DNA from: Micromonospora nigra
GTDB taxonomy: Bacteria; Actinomycetota; Actinomycetes; Mycobacteriales; Micromonosporaceae
Length of the DNA stretch: 64,000 bases
Direction: 5' to 3'
NCBI RefSeq assembly: GCF_900091585.1
Contig: NZ_FMHT01000003.1
Location: forward strand, 1,302,001-1,366,000
This document shows positions 8,102 to 16,987 of the stretch, piece by piece. The position numbers and the translations under genes were made by a program. Below the pieces are notes generated by a model. That model ran no database searches and was not told the origin of the DNA. It saw nothing but the letters and a program-made list of their open reading frames with translations. Position 1 is the stretch's first letter, and every line of letters starts with the position of its first letter.

Positions 8102-9451
8102 CTACAGCGACAGGTAGTGCTGCCGCTCGTACGGGGTGACCTCGCGGCGGTACTGCTCCCACTCGGCGCGCTTGTTGCGCAGGAAGAAGTCGAAGACGTG
8201 CTCGCCGAGCACCTCGGCGACCAGTTCCGAGCCGGCCATCACGTCGATCGCCTCGGACAGGTTCTCCGGCAGCGGCTCGTACCCCATCGCCCGACGCTCG
8301 GCGCTGGTCAGCGACCACACGTCGTCCTCGGCACCCGGCGGCAGCTCGTAGCCCTCCTCGATGCCCTTCATCCCCGCGCCGAGCAGCACCGCGAAGGCCA
8401 GGTACGGGTTGGCGGCCGAGTCGGGCGAGCGGATCTCCACCCGGGCCGAGTTGGGCTTGCCGTACGCGGGCACCCGGACCAGCGCGGACCGGTTCAGGTG
8501 GCCCCAGCAGACGTACGCCGGGCTCTCGGTCACCCGATCCGGCAGGGCCTGCGGGAACAGCCGCTTGTAGGAGTTGACCCACTGGTTGGTGACGGCGGTG
8601 TACTCCCGGGCGTGCACCAGCAGGCCGGCGATGAAGGCGCGGGCCACCTTGGACAGCTTCATCGGGTCACCGGCGTCGTGGAAGGCGTTGCGCTCCCCCT
8701 CGAACAGCGACAGGTGGGTGTGCATGCCGCTGCCGGGCTGGTCGGTGAACGGCTTCGGCATGAACGTCGCCTGCACGCCGGTGGACAACGCCACCTCCTT
8801 GACCACGTGCCGGAACGTCATGATGTTGTCGGCGGTGGTGAGGGCGTCGGCGTACCGCAGGTCGATCTCCTGCTGGCCGGGGGCCACCTCGTGGTGGCTG
8901 AACTCCACCGAGATGCCGATGCGCTCCAGCGCCAGCACGGCCTGCCGGCGGAAGTCGCGCGCCACGGCGTGGGTGGTGTGCTCGAAGTAGCCGCCGGTGT
9001 CCACCGGGATCGGCACCGACCCGTCCCACGGGCCGTTCTCGAGCAGGAAGAACTCGATCTCGGGGTGGGTGTAGAAGGTGAAGCCCTTGTCGGCGGCCCG
9101 GGACAACGCGCGGCGCAGCACGTGCCGCGGGTCGGCCCAGGAGGGGCTGCCGTCGGGCAGCAGGATGTCGCAGAACATCCGGGCGCTCTCGCCGCTGACG
9201 CCGCCCTCGAACGGGAAGACCTGGAACGTCGTCGGGTCGGGCATGGCCACCATGTCGGACTCGAACACCCGGGCGAAGCCCTCGATGGCCGAGCCGTCGA
9301 ACCCGATGCCCTCCTCGAAGGCCGCCTCCAGTTCGGCGGGGGCGACCGACACGCTCTTGAGCGTGCCGAGCACGTCGGTGAACCACAGCCGAACGAACCG
9401 GATGTCCCGCTCTTCCAGCGTACGGAGGACGAACTCCTGCTGACGGTCCAC
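8102..9451 (-). CDS. glnA: Glutamine synthetase, GlnA2-type (no adenylylation site)
   Basis: A 449-residue type I glutamine synthetase (ATP-dependent amidation of glutamate). Conserved blocks include FDGSAIEGF, the metal/ATP site region PGQQEIDLRY, the GSGMHTHLSLF loop, NSYKRL and RIPDS-like VEIRSPDSAANPYLA. The segment where adenylylated enzymes carry NLYDLPP reads PLPENLSEAI, so the modified tyrosine is absent, as in mycobacterial GlnA2. It is therefore probably not the target of the nearby GlnE. The GTG at 9451 follows a GAGGGG ribosome binding site by six bases and gives the family N-terminus (V)DRQQEFVLRTLEERDIRF; GTG at 9469 is a weaker alternative. Confidence 0.93.
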   Translation of the reverse strand: MDRQQEFVLRTLEERDIRFVRLWFTDVLGTLKSVSVAPAELEAAFEEGIGFDGSAIEGFARVFESDMVAMPDPTTFQVFPFEGGVSGESARMFCDILLPDGSPSWADPRHVLRRALSRAADKGFTFYTHPEIEFFLLENGPWDGSVPIPVDTGGYFEHTTHAVARDFRRQAVLALERIGISVEFSHHEVAPGQQEIDLRYADALTTADNIMTFRHVVKEVALSTGVQATFMPKPFTDQPGSGMHTHLSLFEGERNAFHDAGDPMKLSKVARAFIAGLLVHAREYTAVTNQWVNSYKRLFPQALPDRVTESPAYVCWGHLNRSALVRVPAYGKPNSARVEIRSPDSAANPYLAFAVLLGAGMKGIEEGYELPPGAEDDVWSLTSAERRAMGYEPLPENLSEAIDVMAGSELVAEVLGEHVFDFFLRNKRAEWEQYRREVTPYERQHYLSL

Positions 9452-9638
9452 TTCCACCCCTCGCGACACTGTTGTCCGCTTCGACCGGGCTCGCCCCGGC
9501 CTGACCGACCAGTCTCCACCGGCCCGATTACGCAGACGTTACGCGACCACGGCCGGGTCGTCCCGCCGTGGTCCCGGGTGGTCCGGGTCTCCCACTGCCC
9601 AACGTGTCGCCTCCGGCCGGCTGGGGCAAGATGAGGAC

Positions 9639-11402
9639 ATGCCCACCCTGCGTCTCGCCCTGTGCCAGGTGAATCCGAGTGTCGGAGACCTCGCCGGCAA
9701 CGCCGAACTGGTCCGGTCCTGGTCCCGCCGCGCCGCCGACGCCGGCGCCCAGCTCGTGGCGTTCCCGGAGATGGTGCTGACCGGGTATCCGGTGGAGGAT
9801 CTGGTCTTCCGCCGGTCGTTCGTCGCGGCGTCGAGGGCCGCGCTGGACCGGCTCGCCGGCGACCTCGCCGCCGACGGCCTGGGCGACCTGCCGGTCGTGG
9901 TGGGCTACCTCGACGCCGACGGTCCGCCACAGATCGCCGCGGACGCCGAGCCCGGGCGGGGGGCCCGCAACGCGGCCGCCCTGCTGCACCGGGGTGCCGC
10001 GGTGGCCACCTACTTCAAGCACCACCTGCCCAACTACGGCGTGTTCGACGAGGACCGCTACTTCGTCCCCGGCGACGAGCTGACCGTGGTGCGGGTCGGC
10101 GGAGTCGACGTGACGCTGACCATCTGCGAGGACCTGTGGCAGGCCGGCGGGCCGTTCGCCGCCGCCCGGCAGGCCGGCGTGGGCCTGGTGGTCAACATCA
10201 ACGGTTCGCCGTACGAGTTGAACAAGGACGACATCAGGCTGCCGCTGGTGCGTCGCCGCGCCGTCGAGGCGGGGGCCACCATCGCGTACGTCAACATGAC
10301 CGGCGGCCAGGACGAACTGGTCTTCGAAGGCGACTCGATGATCGTCGGGGCGGACGGCGGGCTGCTGGCCCGGGCCCCGCAGTTCGTCGAGCACCTGCTC
10401 GTGCACGACCTGGAGCTGCCCGGGGCCACGGGCGACGGGGTGGGCGACGGCGAGGAGCTGACCGACGGGCTGCGGGTGGTCCGCCGTACCGTCGACACCC
10501 TGCCGGCGGCCCCCACGGGCCCGGCGGCGACCGGCGGGACCATCGAGCCGGTGGCCGACGAGGCCGAGGTGTGGCACGCCCTGGTGCTCGGGCTGCGCGA
10601 CTACGTCAACAAGAACCGCTTCCCGTCGGTGGTGCTCGGTCTCTCCGGCGGCATCGACTCGGCGGTGGTCGCCGCGCTCGCCGTCGACGCGCTCGGCCCG
10701 AGCCGGGTGGTCGGGGTGTCGCTGCCCAGCCAGCACTCCTCGGAGCACAGCCGGGCCGACGCGGCCGACCTGGCCACACGCACCGGCCTCGACTACCGGG
10801 TCGAGCCGATCCAGCCGATGGTGGACACCTTCCTGGCGAACATGTCGCTGTCCGGCGTGGCGGTGGAGAACCTCCAGGCCCGGGTGCGTGGGGTGATCCT
10901 GATGGCCCTGTCGAACCAGGAGGGCCACCTGGTGCTCACCACCGGCAACAAGAGCGAGCTGGCAGTGGGCTACTCGACCCTCTACGGCGACTCGGTCGGC
11001 GGCTACAACCCGGTCAAGGACGTCTGGAAGACCCTCATCTGGCGGCTGGCGAAGTGGCGCAACGTCGACGCGGTCCGGCGGGGCGAGACGCCGCCGATCC
11101 CCGAGAACTCCATCGGCAAGCCCCCGTCGGCGGAACTGAGCCCCGGCCAGCTCGACAGCGACACCCTGCCCGACTACGACGTGCTCGACCCGATCCTGAT
11201 CGGCTACGTCGACGGTGACCTGGGCCGCGAGGGCCTGGTCGCCTCCGGCCACGACCCGGCGGTCGTCGACAAGGTGCTGCGGATGGTGGATACCGCCGAG
11301 TACAAGCGCCGCCAGGCCGCGCCGGGCACGAAGATCTCCATGAAGGCCTTCGGGCGGGACCGCCGGCTACCGGTCACCAACCGCTGGCGCGAGGACGGCT
11401 GA
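9639..11402 (+). CDS. nadE: Glutamine-dependent NAD+ synthetase
   Basis: A 587-residue two-domain enzyme making NAD+ from deamido-NAD+ at the last step of NAD synthesis. The N-terminal nitrilase-like glutaminase domain shows the Glu-Lys-Cys triad: FPEMVLTGYP (Glu about 44), YFKHHLPNYGVFDE (Lys about 127) and TICEDLW (Cys about 163). The C-terminal synthetase domain has the PP-loop LGLSGGIDSAVVAAL (about residues 332-346), LTTGNKSELAVGYSTLYGD and a final KISMKAFGRDRRLPVTN. The ATG at 9639 follows a GAGG. It is divergent from the glutamine synthetase gene, across a 187-bp gap in which no clear operator was seen. Confidence 0.96.
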   Translation: MPTLRLALCQVNPSVGDLAGNAELVRSWSRRAADAGAQLVAFPEMVLTGYPVEDLVFRRSFVAASRAALDRLAGDLAADGLGDLPVVVGYLDADGPPQIAADAEPGRGARNAAALLHRGAAVATYFKHHLPNYGVFDEDRYFVPGDELTVVRVGGVDVTLTICEDLWQAGGPFAAARQAGVGLVVNINGSPYELNKDDIRLPLVRRRAVEAGATIAYVNMTGGQDELVFEGDSMIVGADGGLLARAPQFVEHLLVHDLELPGATGDGVGDGEELTDGLRVVRRTVDTLPAAPTGPAATGGTIEPVADEAEVWHALVLGLRDYVNKNRFPSVVLGLSGGIDSAVVAALAVDALGPSRVVGVSLPSQHSSEHSRADAADLATRTGLDYRVEPIQPMVDTFLANMSLSGVAVENLQARVRGVILMALSNQEGHLVLTTGNKSELAVGYSTLYGDSVGGYNPVKDVWKTLIWRLAKWRNVDAVRRGETPPIPENSIGKPPSAELSPGQLDSDTLPDYDVLDPILIGYVDGDLGREGLVASGHDPAVVDKVLRMVDTAEYKRRQAAPGTKISMKAFGRDRRLPVTNRWREDG

Positions 11403-11528
11403 GCGTCCCGGACGACAGAGCCCGGGAGTGAATTCCTCCACTCCGCACTGCCGCGGGTCGACCGGATGGTGCGACGATCGCGGCGGAACCCGGGGACCGC
11501 GTACGCGGCCTCGAGGAAGGAGAAGACC

Positions 11529-12374
11529 ATGGTGGAGTCCACCCCTGCCGAGGTGACCGCCCTCTACGGCGGCCCGGCTACCCGACGGGTACGCACCCGC
11601 GACCTGCTCGCCGCCAAGGAACGCGGCGAGAAGTGGTCGATGCTCACCTCGTACGACCAGTACACGGCGTCGATCTTCGACGCCGCCGGCATCCCCGTGC
11701 TGCTGGTCGGCGACTCGGCGGCGAACAACGTGTTCGGCTACGAGACCACCCTGCCGGTGACCGCCGAGGAGCTGCTGCCGCTGGTCCGGGCCGTGGTCCG
11801 GGCCACCCGGCAGACGCTGGTGGTCGGCGACCTGCCCTTCGGCTCGTACGAGGAGGGGCCGACGCAGGCGCTGCGTACGGCGGTGCGGTTCATGAAGGAG
11901 GGCGGCTGTCACGCGGTGAAGCTGGAGGGCGGCCGGCGCTGCGCCGACCAGATCGCGGCGATCGTCGGGGCCGGCATCCCGGTGATGGCGCACGTCGGGT
12001 TCACTCCGCAGAGCGAGCACGCCCTCGGCGGATACCGGGTGCAGGGGCGCGGTGACGCCGCCGACGAGGTGGTCGCCGACGCCCGCGCCGTCGCCGAGGC
12101 GGGCGCGTTCGCGGTGGTGCTGGAGATGGTGCCCGGTGAGGTCGCCAAACGGATCACCGCCGACCTGCCGATTCCCACGGTGGGCATCGGAGCCGGTCCC
12201 GACACCGACGCCCAGGTGCTGGTGTGGCAGGACATGGCCGGGCTGCGGACCGGGCGGGCACCGCGTTTCGTCAAGCGCTACGCGGACGTGGCGGGTGCGT
12301 TGTCCCAGGCGGCCCGCGCGTTCGCCGACGAGGTACGCGGCGGCGAGTTCCCCGGCCCCGAGCACACCTTCTGA
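11529..12374 (+). CDS. panB: 3-methyl-2-oxobutanoate hydroxymethyltransferase
   Basis: A 281-residue PanB, the first committed enzyme of pantothenate (coenzyme A) synthesis, transferring a hydroxymethyl group from methylene-tetrahydrofolate to 2-oxoisovalerate. Family motifs seen: [32 protein letters not shown] (Mg-binding Asp), [30 protein letters not shown] and [21 protein letters not shown]. The ATG at 11529 follows AAGGAG and was preferred over the longer open frame starting at 11466. It lies 126 bp downstream of nadE on the same strand, so the two vitamin-cofactor genes might be co-transcribed. Confidence 0.95.
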   Translation: MVESTPAEVTALYGGPATRRVRTRDLLAAKERGEKWSMLTSYDQYTASIFDAAGIPVLLVGDSAANNVFGYETTLPVTAEELLPLVRAVVRATRQTLVVGDLPFGSYEEGPTQALRTAVRFMKEGGCHAVKLEGGRRCADQIAAIVGAGIPVMAHVGFTPQSEHALGGYRVQGRGDAADEVVADARAVAEAGAFAVVLEMVPGEVAKRITADLPIPTVGIGAGPDTDAQVLVWQDMAGLRTGRAPRFVKRYADVAGALSQAARAFADEVRGGEFPGPEHTF

Positions 12375-12463
12375 CGGCGTCGCGGCGGCGGCCCGCTACC
12401 CGTGGGACCGCCGCCACGACCCGGGGCAGCAGAGCCTCGCATACGCGGTTAAGGTACCCGCTC

Positions 12464-12970
12464 GTGATCAAACTTCGTGTTCTTCCTGCTGTTTTCGCCT
12501 GCGTCTCTCTCCTGACCCTCTCCGCCTGCGGTGGGGAGGACGAGTCGACGACGGCCGGCTCCACCCCGTCCGGCGCCGCGACGTCCGCCGCCGCCGAATC
12601 CCCCTCGGCCGCCCCCGCCACCTCGGCTGCCGTCGAGACCGTGACCGACAAGAAGCTCTGCGAGTCGGCGGAGAAGGCCAGCGCCGACCTGAGGGCCAGC
12701 TTCATCAAGGTCATGTCCTCGGGCGAGGAGCCGTCGCCGGCCGACTTCCAGAAGCTCTACGACGAGCTGGAGAAGGAGATGTCCGCCGTGGCCGCCAGCG
12801 GTGGTGCCGACAGCGAGGTGGCCGCCGCCCTGACGGCGTTCGGCGCGGAGGCCGGCAAGGCGGCAGCCGCCGCCGACCCCGCGGCGACCGCCGACAACCC
12901 CGCGTTCGAGAAGGCCGGCACGGACATCACCGCCGCCTGCAAGAAGGTCGGCGTCAGCGTCAACTTCTGA
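12464..12970 (+). CDS. Small secreted lipoprotein of unknown function
   Basis: A 168-residue protein with a bacterial lipoprotein signal: a basic start (VIKLR), a hydrophobic core and the lipobox LTLSAC (Cys about 22), so it should be anchored to the outer face of the membrane. A Ser/Ala/Thr/Pro-rich linker (about residues 23-60) leads to a mostly helical domain of about 105 residues with two cysteines (KKLCESAEKA and ITAACKKVGV) that could form a disulfide. No enzymatic motif is seen. The GTG at 12464 was chosen because it places the signal peptide correctly. A strong hairpin follows the stop. Confidence 0.8.
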   Translation: MIKLRVLPAVFACVSLLTLSACGGEDESTTAGSTPSGAATSAAAESPSAAPATSAAVETVTDKKLCESAEKASADLRASFIKVMSSGEEPSPADFQKLYDELEKEMSAVAASGGADSEVAAALTAFGAEAGKAAAAADPAATADNPAFEKAGTDITAACKKVGVSVNF

Positions 12971-12987
12971 TCACCCTGCACGATCGC

Positions 12988-13011
12988 GGCCCGCCGGAAC
13001 TCCGGCGGGCC
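12988..13011. terminator. GC-rich hairpin between convergent genes
   Basis: An 11-bp perfect inverted repeat, GGCCCGCCGGA/TCCGGCGGGCC, separated by two bases, lies 17 bp after the lipoprotein stop and about 70 bp before the stop of the convergent F420 oxidoreductase gene. There is no U-tract, as is common for actinomycete terminators. It could serve both directions. Confidence 0.65.
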
Positions 13012-13082
13012 ACAACCATGAGCGGACGTCGGCCGCTGCGTGGGCCGACTGTCGCAGCACGCCCGGTTGCCGCTGTCGCAGA

Positions 13083-13781
13083 TCAGAGGTCGGTGACGCG
13101 GATGCCGGCGTGAGCCTTGTAGCGCTTGTTGATGGCGATCAGGTTGGCCGTGAACGCCTCGATCTGGTGGGCGTTGCGCAGCCGTCCCGCGTAGATGCCC
13201 CGCAGGCCGGGGATCCGCGCGGCCAACGCGGCGACCACGTCGACCAGTTCCCGGTCCTCGGTGCAGATCAGCACGTCCAGCTCGATCCGGTCGATCTCCG
13301 GGTCGGCCAGCAGCGGGGCGCTGACGTGGTTGAACGCCGCGCAGACCCGGGAGTTCGGCAGTAGCCCGGCGGCCTGCTGCACGGCGCTGCCCTCGGCGAC
13401 GGGCAACGCGTAGGGGCCCTGCTTGTCGAAGCCGAGCGGGTTCACGCAGTCGACCACGATCTTGCCGGCGAGCGGTCCGGCGAGCGCGGCGACGGTGGCG
13501 GCGTGCCCGTCCCACGGCACCGCGATGATCACCACGTCGCTGCGCCGGGCCACCTCGTCGTTGTCTGCGCCCGTGACGCTCACGCCGGCCGGCACACCGG
13601 GCAGAGCGGCGATCTCCGCTGCGGACCGCACGGCCCGCTCGGCGGAGCGGGAACCGATCAGCACGGTCTGCCCGGCCCGGGCGAACCGGTAGGCCAGGCC
13701 CCGCCCCTGGTCTCCGGTGCCGCCGATGATGCCGACGGTGAGCCCGGACACGTCGGGCAGCGTGCTCGCGTCGTATGCCAT
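13083..13781 (-). CDS. npdG: Coenzyme F420:NADP+ oxidoreductase
   Basis: A 232-residue Rossmann protein that exchanges hydride between reduced F420 and NADP+. The N-terminal nucleotide loop TVGIIGGTGDQGRGLAYRFA (about residues 16-35) and IGSRSAERA (NADP-phosphate contact) are characteristic, followed by VIIAVPWDGH, VVDCVNPLGF and CAAFNHVSAPLL. Two ATGs are possible (13790 and 13781); 13781 has a better spaced GCGAGG ribosome binding site. F420 enzymes are common in Actinobacteria. The C-terminal LRNAHQIEAFTANLIAINKRYK matches the family closely. Confidence 0.9.
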   Translation of the reverse strand: MAYDASTLPDVSGLTVGIIGGTGDQGRGLAYRFARAGQTVLIGSRSAERAVRSAAEIAALPGVPAGVSVTGADNDEVARRSDVVIIAVPWDGHAATVAALAGPLAGKIVVDCVNPLGFDKQGPYALPVAEGSAVQQAAGLLPNSRVCAAFNHVSAPLLADPEIDRIELDVLICTEDRELVDVVAALAARIPGLRGIYAGRLRNAHQIEAFTANLIAINKRYKAHAGIRVTDL

Positions 13782-13917
13782 GGTCGTCATCCTCGCAAAC
13801 CCGCCCGTCCGCAGGCAGTGCCGGGCGCTGTGACAATGTCCGCCGCCGCTCCGCTCAGTCCGCCGCCCGCCTGCGTTCAGGCCGCCGCCCGCTCCGCTGA
13901 GCCTGCCGCCCGCTCCC

Positions 13918-15360
13918 TCACGGGTGCTCGAAGACCACCTGGCGGGCCGTGGGGTCGGCCCTGACGAGTCGGACGCGCACCCGCTCGCCCAACGGCAGCT
14001 CGCCCACGCAGCGGGCGCGCACCGGCGGGTCGTCGAGCGCGACGGTACCGCCGAGCGGGCGGCCCGGCCGGGCCCTGCCGTCGGGCGGGACGTCGACGTC
14101 GAGCACGGCCGCGTCGAAGGTCTCCCCCACCCGGTGCTCCAGCAGCACCGCCTCCGCCAGCTCGATGGCCCCGCGGGTGGCGGCACCGGCGGTCCGGTCG
14201 GTCGCGGCCATCGTCTCGGGCAGCTTCGGCAGCGCGGCGCGGACCCAGTCGGGCACCTCGCGGCCCTCGTGCAGGGCCAGGCAGACCTCCGTGGCGTACC
14301 GATCGACCAGTCGCCGCAGCGGCGCCGTGACGTGGGCGTACGCGGCGGCGACCCCGCCGTGCGCGGGCTGCTCGGGCAGTTCGCCGTCGAACGCCGTGTA
14401 CGCCGCGCCACGCATCAGCTCGGCGGCCTGGTCGACGAACGCCGCCGTCCGGGGTCGGGTCGGGTCCAGGGCGGCGATCACCTCGCCGGGGCCCGCCCCG
14501 TCCGGCCAGTGCACGCCCAGCGGAGCCGCGGCGGCCCGCAGCCGCTCGACCGCCTCGGGCTTCGGCGGTGGCATGGTACGCAGCAGCCCGATCCGCCCGG
14601 CCAGCATGAGATCGGCGGCGGCCATGCCGGTCAGCAGCGAGATCTGCGCGTTGTGTTCCTCCATCGGCGCGGGCCCGCGCAGCACCAGCCGCCAGCCGTC
14701 GCCGTCGGCCTCGACGTCCTGCTCCGGCAGGGGCAGGTTGATCGCGCCCCGGCTCAGGGCCCGCGCGGTGAGCAGGGTGCCGATCTCGGGCAGCAACGCG
14801 ATCGGTTCGGGCAGCCGACCGGCGTCGGCGTCGGCCTGGACACCGGCGTAGTCCAGCTTGGCCCGGCTGCGCACCAGCGCCCGTTCCAGCCGCACGTCGA
14901 CCATGTCGCCGTCGGCGTCCAGGTCGACGGTCCACACCACGGCGACGCGGTCGACGTCGGGCAGCAGGCTGGCCGCGCCCTCGCTGAGGGTGTGCGGATG
15001 CAGGGGAACGTTGCCGTCGGGCAGGTAGACCGTCTGCCCGCGCCGCCAGGTCTCGGCCTCCAGGGCACCGCCGGGGCGTACGTGGGCGGTCACGTCGGCT
15101 ATCGCGTACCGCACCCGGAAGCCGCCACCCGGGCGGCGGCCGAGGTGCATCGCCTGGTCGAGGTCCCGCGACGTGGGCGGGTCGACGGTGACGAAGGGGA
15201 TGTCGGTGCGGTCGACGGAAGGCCGTGGCGGGGCGGCGGCAGCGGCGTCGGCCTCACGCTGCGCCGCGTCGGGGAACGTCTCGGGCAGTCCCAACTCGCG
15301 GCGCAGCGCGCCGAAGTCGATGCGGGGCGCGGTGACACGTCGGATGACCACGGGACCCAT
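13918..15360 (-). CDS. RNB-domain ribonuclease (RNase II/R family)
   Basis: A 480-residue protein built mainly of an RNB 3'-5' exoribonuclease domain. The catalytic aspartate cluster is TVDPPTSRDLDQAMHL (about residues 56-71, equivalent to the ARDIDDA motif), followed by YAIADVTAHV, YLPDGNVPLHPHTLSEGAASL and the late APLRRLVDRYATE. No S1 or cold-shock domains are recognisable, and it is shorter than classical RNase R, as in many actinobacterial homologues. The ATG at 15360 has only a weak ribosome binding site; a GTG nine bases downstream is possible. It lies downstream of the histone-like gene on the same strand. Confidence 0.88.
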   Translation of the reverse strand: MGPVVIRRVTAPRIDFGALRRELGLPETFPDAAQREADAAAAAPPRPSVDRTDIPFVTVDPPTSRDLDQAMHLGRRPGGGFRVRYAIADVTAHVRPGGALEAETWRRGQTVYLPDGNVPLHPHTLSEGAASLLPDVDRVAVVWTVDLDADGDMVDVRLERALVRSRAKLDYAGVQADADAGRLPEPIALLPEIGTLLTARALSRGAINLPLPEQDVEADGDGWRLVLRGPAPMEEHNAQISLLTGMAAADLMLAGRIGLLRTMPPPKPEAVERLRAAAAPLGVHWPDGAGPGEVIAALDPTRPRTAAFVDQAAELMRGAAYTAFDGELPEQPAHGGVAAAYAHVTAPLRRLVDRYATEVCLALHEGREVPDWVRAALPKLPETMAATDRTAGAATRGAIELAEAVLLEHRVGETFDAAVLDVDVPPDGRARPGRPLGGTVALDDPPVRARCVGELPLGERVRVRLVRADPTARQVVFEHP

Positions 15361-15419
15361 CCTGACAGCGCGCCGCCCGGACCGCCCGCCGGAGCGCCGC
15401 GTCTCGGTAGGCGGCGCGG

Positions 15420-16220
15420 TCAGCCGGTGGCCTTTCGCGCGGCAGCCCGGCCACCACGCGGCGGGGTGGCCCGGGCGGCTGCGGTGCGGGCGGGTGCCTT
15501 GCGGGCGGTGACCTTCTTCGCCGGGGCCTTCGCGGCGGTGGTCCGCTTCGCGGCCGTGGTCTTCTTCGCCGCCGTGACCTTCGGGGCCGCGGTGGTCTTC
15601 GCCGTCGCCGTCCTGCGGGCGGTGGTCCGCTTCGCCGCCGTCTTGCGGGCGGCGGCCTTCGTCGCCGCCGACCTGGCGACGGGCGCGTTCTTCGCGGTGG
15701 CCTTCCGGGCTCCGGCAGCAGGACGGGTCGTGGCGGTGTTGCGGGCGGCGGCCTTCTTCGCGGGGGCCTTCTTCGCCGCATCGGGGCGGGCTGCCGTCGT
15801 CTTCTTCGCCGTCGTCTTCGCCGTCGCGGTGGTGTTCTTCGCCGCCGTGGCGACCTTGCGGGCGGCCGTCGAGGTCTTCCCGGTCGCCTTCCGCGCCGTC
15901 GCGGTGGTCTTGCCGGGTGCCTTCTTCGCGGCCGAGGTGGTCTTCGTCGCCGCCTTCTTCGCCGGGGCCTTCGCCGCGACGGTCTTCTTCGCGGTCGTTC
16001 CCTTGGCCGCGGTCGTCTTCTTCGCCGCCGCCTGCTTCGCCGGGGCGGTGGCGGTCTTCCTCGCCGGGGCGGACCCGGCCGTGGACCTGCCGGCCGCCGT
16101 CGCTGGCGAGCGACGCGTGGGGGCGGTCCGGCTCAGGCCGGCGGTGCGCTCCGTCGCGGCGGTCTTCCTCGCGGGCGTACGCTTCGCGTTCGGGCGGGTG
16201 GCCTGTTGTGCTTCGGCCAT
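15420..16220 (-). CDS. Histone H1-like Lys/Ala-rich nucleoid protein
   Basis: A 266-residue, extremely basic protein made almost entirely of Lys, Ala, Thr and Arg, with degenerate repeats such as AKKTTAAK, APAKKAA and TARRTATAKT throughout. Such low-complexity tails resemble eukaryotic histone H1 and the C-termini of actinobacterial HU proteins and bind DNA without a folded domain. No HU fold is present. The ATG at 16220 follows a strong AAGGAGGG. The strong codon bias leaves the other frames open over the same span; those are not genes. It precedes the RNB ribonuclease gene (59 bp gap). Confidence 0.78.
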   Translation of the reverse strand: MAEAQQATRPNAKRTPARKTAATERTAGLSRTAPTRRSPATAAGRSTAGSAPARKTATAPAKQAAAKKTTAAKGTTAKKTVAAKAPAKKAATKTTSAAKKAPGKTTATARKATGKTSTAARKVATAAKNTTATAKTTAKKTTAARPDAAKKAPAKKAAARNTATTRPAAGARKATAKNAPVARSAATKAAARKTAAKRTTARRTATAKTTAAPKVTAAKKTTAAKRTTAAKAPAKKVTARKAPARTAAARATPPRGGRAAARKATG

Positions 16221-16299
16221 CTCGGTTCCCTCCTTGGGGACGTGCCTCCGCCCTCGCGGAGCACACGGCGTGCCTCGACGCGGGCCCCTCCCGCGTCGT

Positions 16300-16500
16300 C
16301 TACCTGTCCTCCCCGGCCCAGCGGGCGTCCTCGGCCTCCCACACTTCGTTGCGCTCCCGCACCTGTTGCAGGGCGTTCTCCGCGTCGGCGGCAGAGGCGT
16401 ACGGCCCGAGGACGTGCCGCGCGGGGCACACGTCAGCACCGGATTCGACCCGGTGGTGCCGCGTGCACCAGTAGAAGCGCCCACGTCCGCTGTCGCTCAT
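16300..16500 (-). CDS. Small conserved hypothetical protein (His/Cys containing)
   Basis: A 66-residue protein containing FYWCTRHHRVESGADVCPARHVLGPY, in which two cysteines and two histidines could bind a metal, followed by a helical segment ending in NEVWEAEDARWAGED. From memory, short proteins with this WC-x-RHHRVE...CPAxxxLGPY...RNExWxAEDxxW pattern are widespread in Actinobacteria and sometimes labelled SPOR-like. The frame extends upstream to 16599, but the ATG at 16500 (MSDSGRGRFYW) fits the family length. It is separated by about 80 bp from the basic histone-like gene downstream. Confidence 0.7.
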   Translation of the reverse strand: MSDSGRGRFYWCTRHHRVESGADVCPARHVLGPYASAADAENALQQVRERNEVWEAEDARWAGEDR

Positions 16501-16619
16501 GGGATCACTGTGCACCGCGAACCGGCCTTCCGCCACCGGAACACCGCAAGTCACCGGGCGTCTCCACAGTAGATGCGCCCGGTGTCGGCCGGGCCGCAAC
16601 AGCGAAAGTCACCCGACCG

Positions 16620-16660
16620 GGGGCACGGGGCACGGGGCACGGGGCACGGGGCACGGGGCA
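16620..16660. repeat. GGGGCAC heptanucleotide tandem repeat
   Basis: Nearly six perfect copies of the 7-bp unit GGGGCAC follow one another in the intergenic space between the small conserved gene and the possible ORF at 16679. A 7-bp period is not a multiple of three, so it is not a coding repeat. Such arrays change length easily by slippage. Confidence 0.9.
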
Positions 16661-16678
16661 GCCGGATGTTGCGCCGAT

Positions 16679-16927
16679 GGCCGAGAGTTTCCCGTGTGGG
16701 AGCTGCGCCGGGTCGCCGCAGGTGTGGCGGGCGTCGAGGTGCTGTCCGTGCGGCGGGACGGGTCGCCGCCGACGGCGGGGACGCGGCTGGTTTTCCGGGT
16801 CCGGGTCGACAAGACGGCGTCGTCGCTGTTCGGCTGGCAGCGGGCCCGGTCGTCGGGTTGCTTCGCGCAACTGGTGCGGACCGGGTCGGAGCCTTCCGGG
16901 CTGGAACGCCTGCCCTGCCCTGCCTGA
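16679..16927 (+). CDS. Possible small protein of unknown function
   Basis: An 82-residue open frame starting MAESFPVWELRRV and containing a plausible beta-rich core (VEVLSVRRDG, GTRLVFRVRVD). Third-position GC is high, as in real genes here, but other frames are open over the same DNA and no good ribosome binding site is seen, so the call is tentative. It lies directly after the heptanucleotide tandem repeat and 60 bp before the Nudix gene. If real, the repeat would sit in its promoter or leader. Confidence 0.35.
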   Translation, partial: GREFPVWELRRVAAGVAGVEVLSVRRDGSPPTAGTRLVFRVRVDKTASSLFGWQRARSSGCFAQLVRTGSEPSGLERLPCPA

Positions 16928-16987
16928 CGGCCCCGCCCGGCCGGGTCCCGTCCGAGGGCGTCGCGGCACGCCCGATATGGTCGCCCG

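Noticed and set aside
15361..16266. N-terminal extension of the RNB ribonuclease to 782 residues
   Set aside because: The frame stays open upstream, but that region encodes the histone-like gene in another frame; the ATG at 15360 gives the complete RNB domain.
13924..16572. 882-codon plus-strand frame over the ribonuclease and histone-like genes
   Set aside because: Its Val/Ala/Phe-rich repeats mirror the Lys/Ala codons of the real basic protein.
16620..16660. CRISPR array
   Set aside because: The units are 7 bp without spacers, and no cas genes are near; no CRISPR arrays were seen elsewhere.
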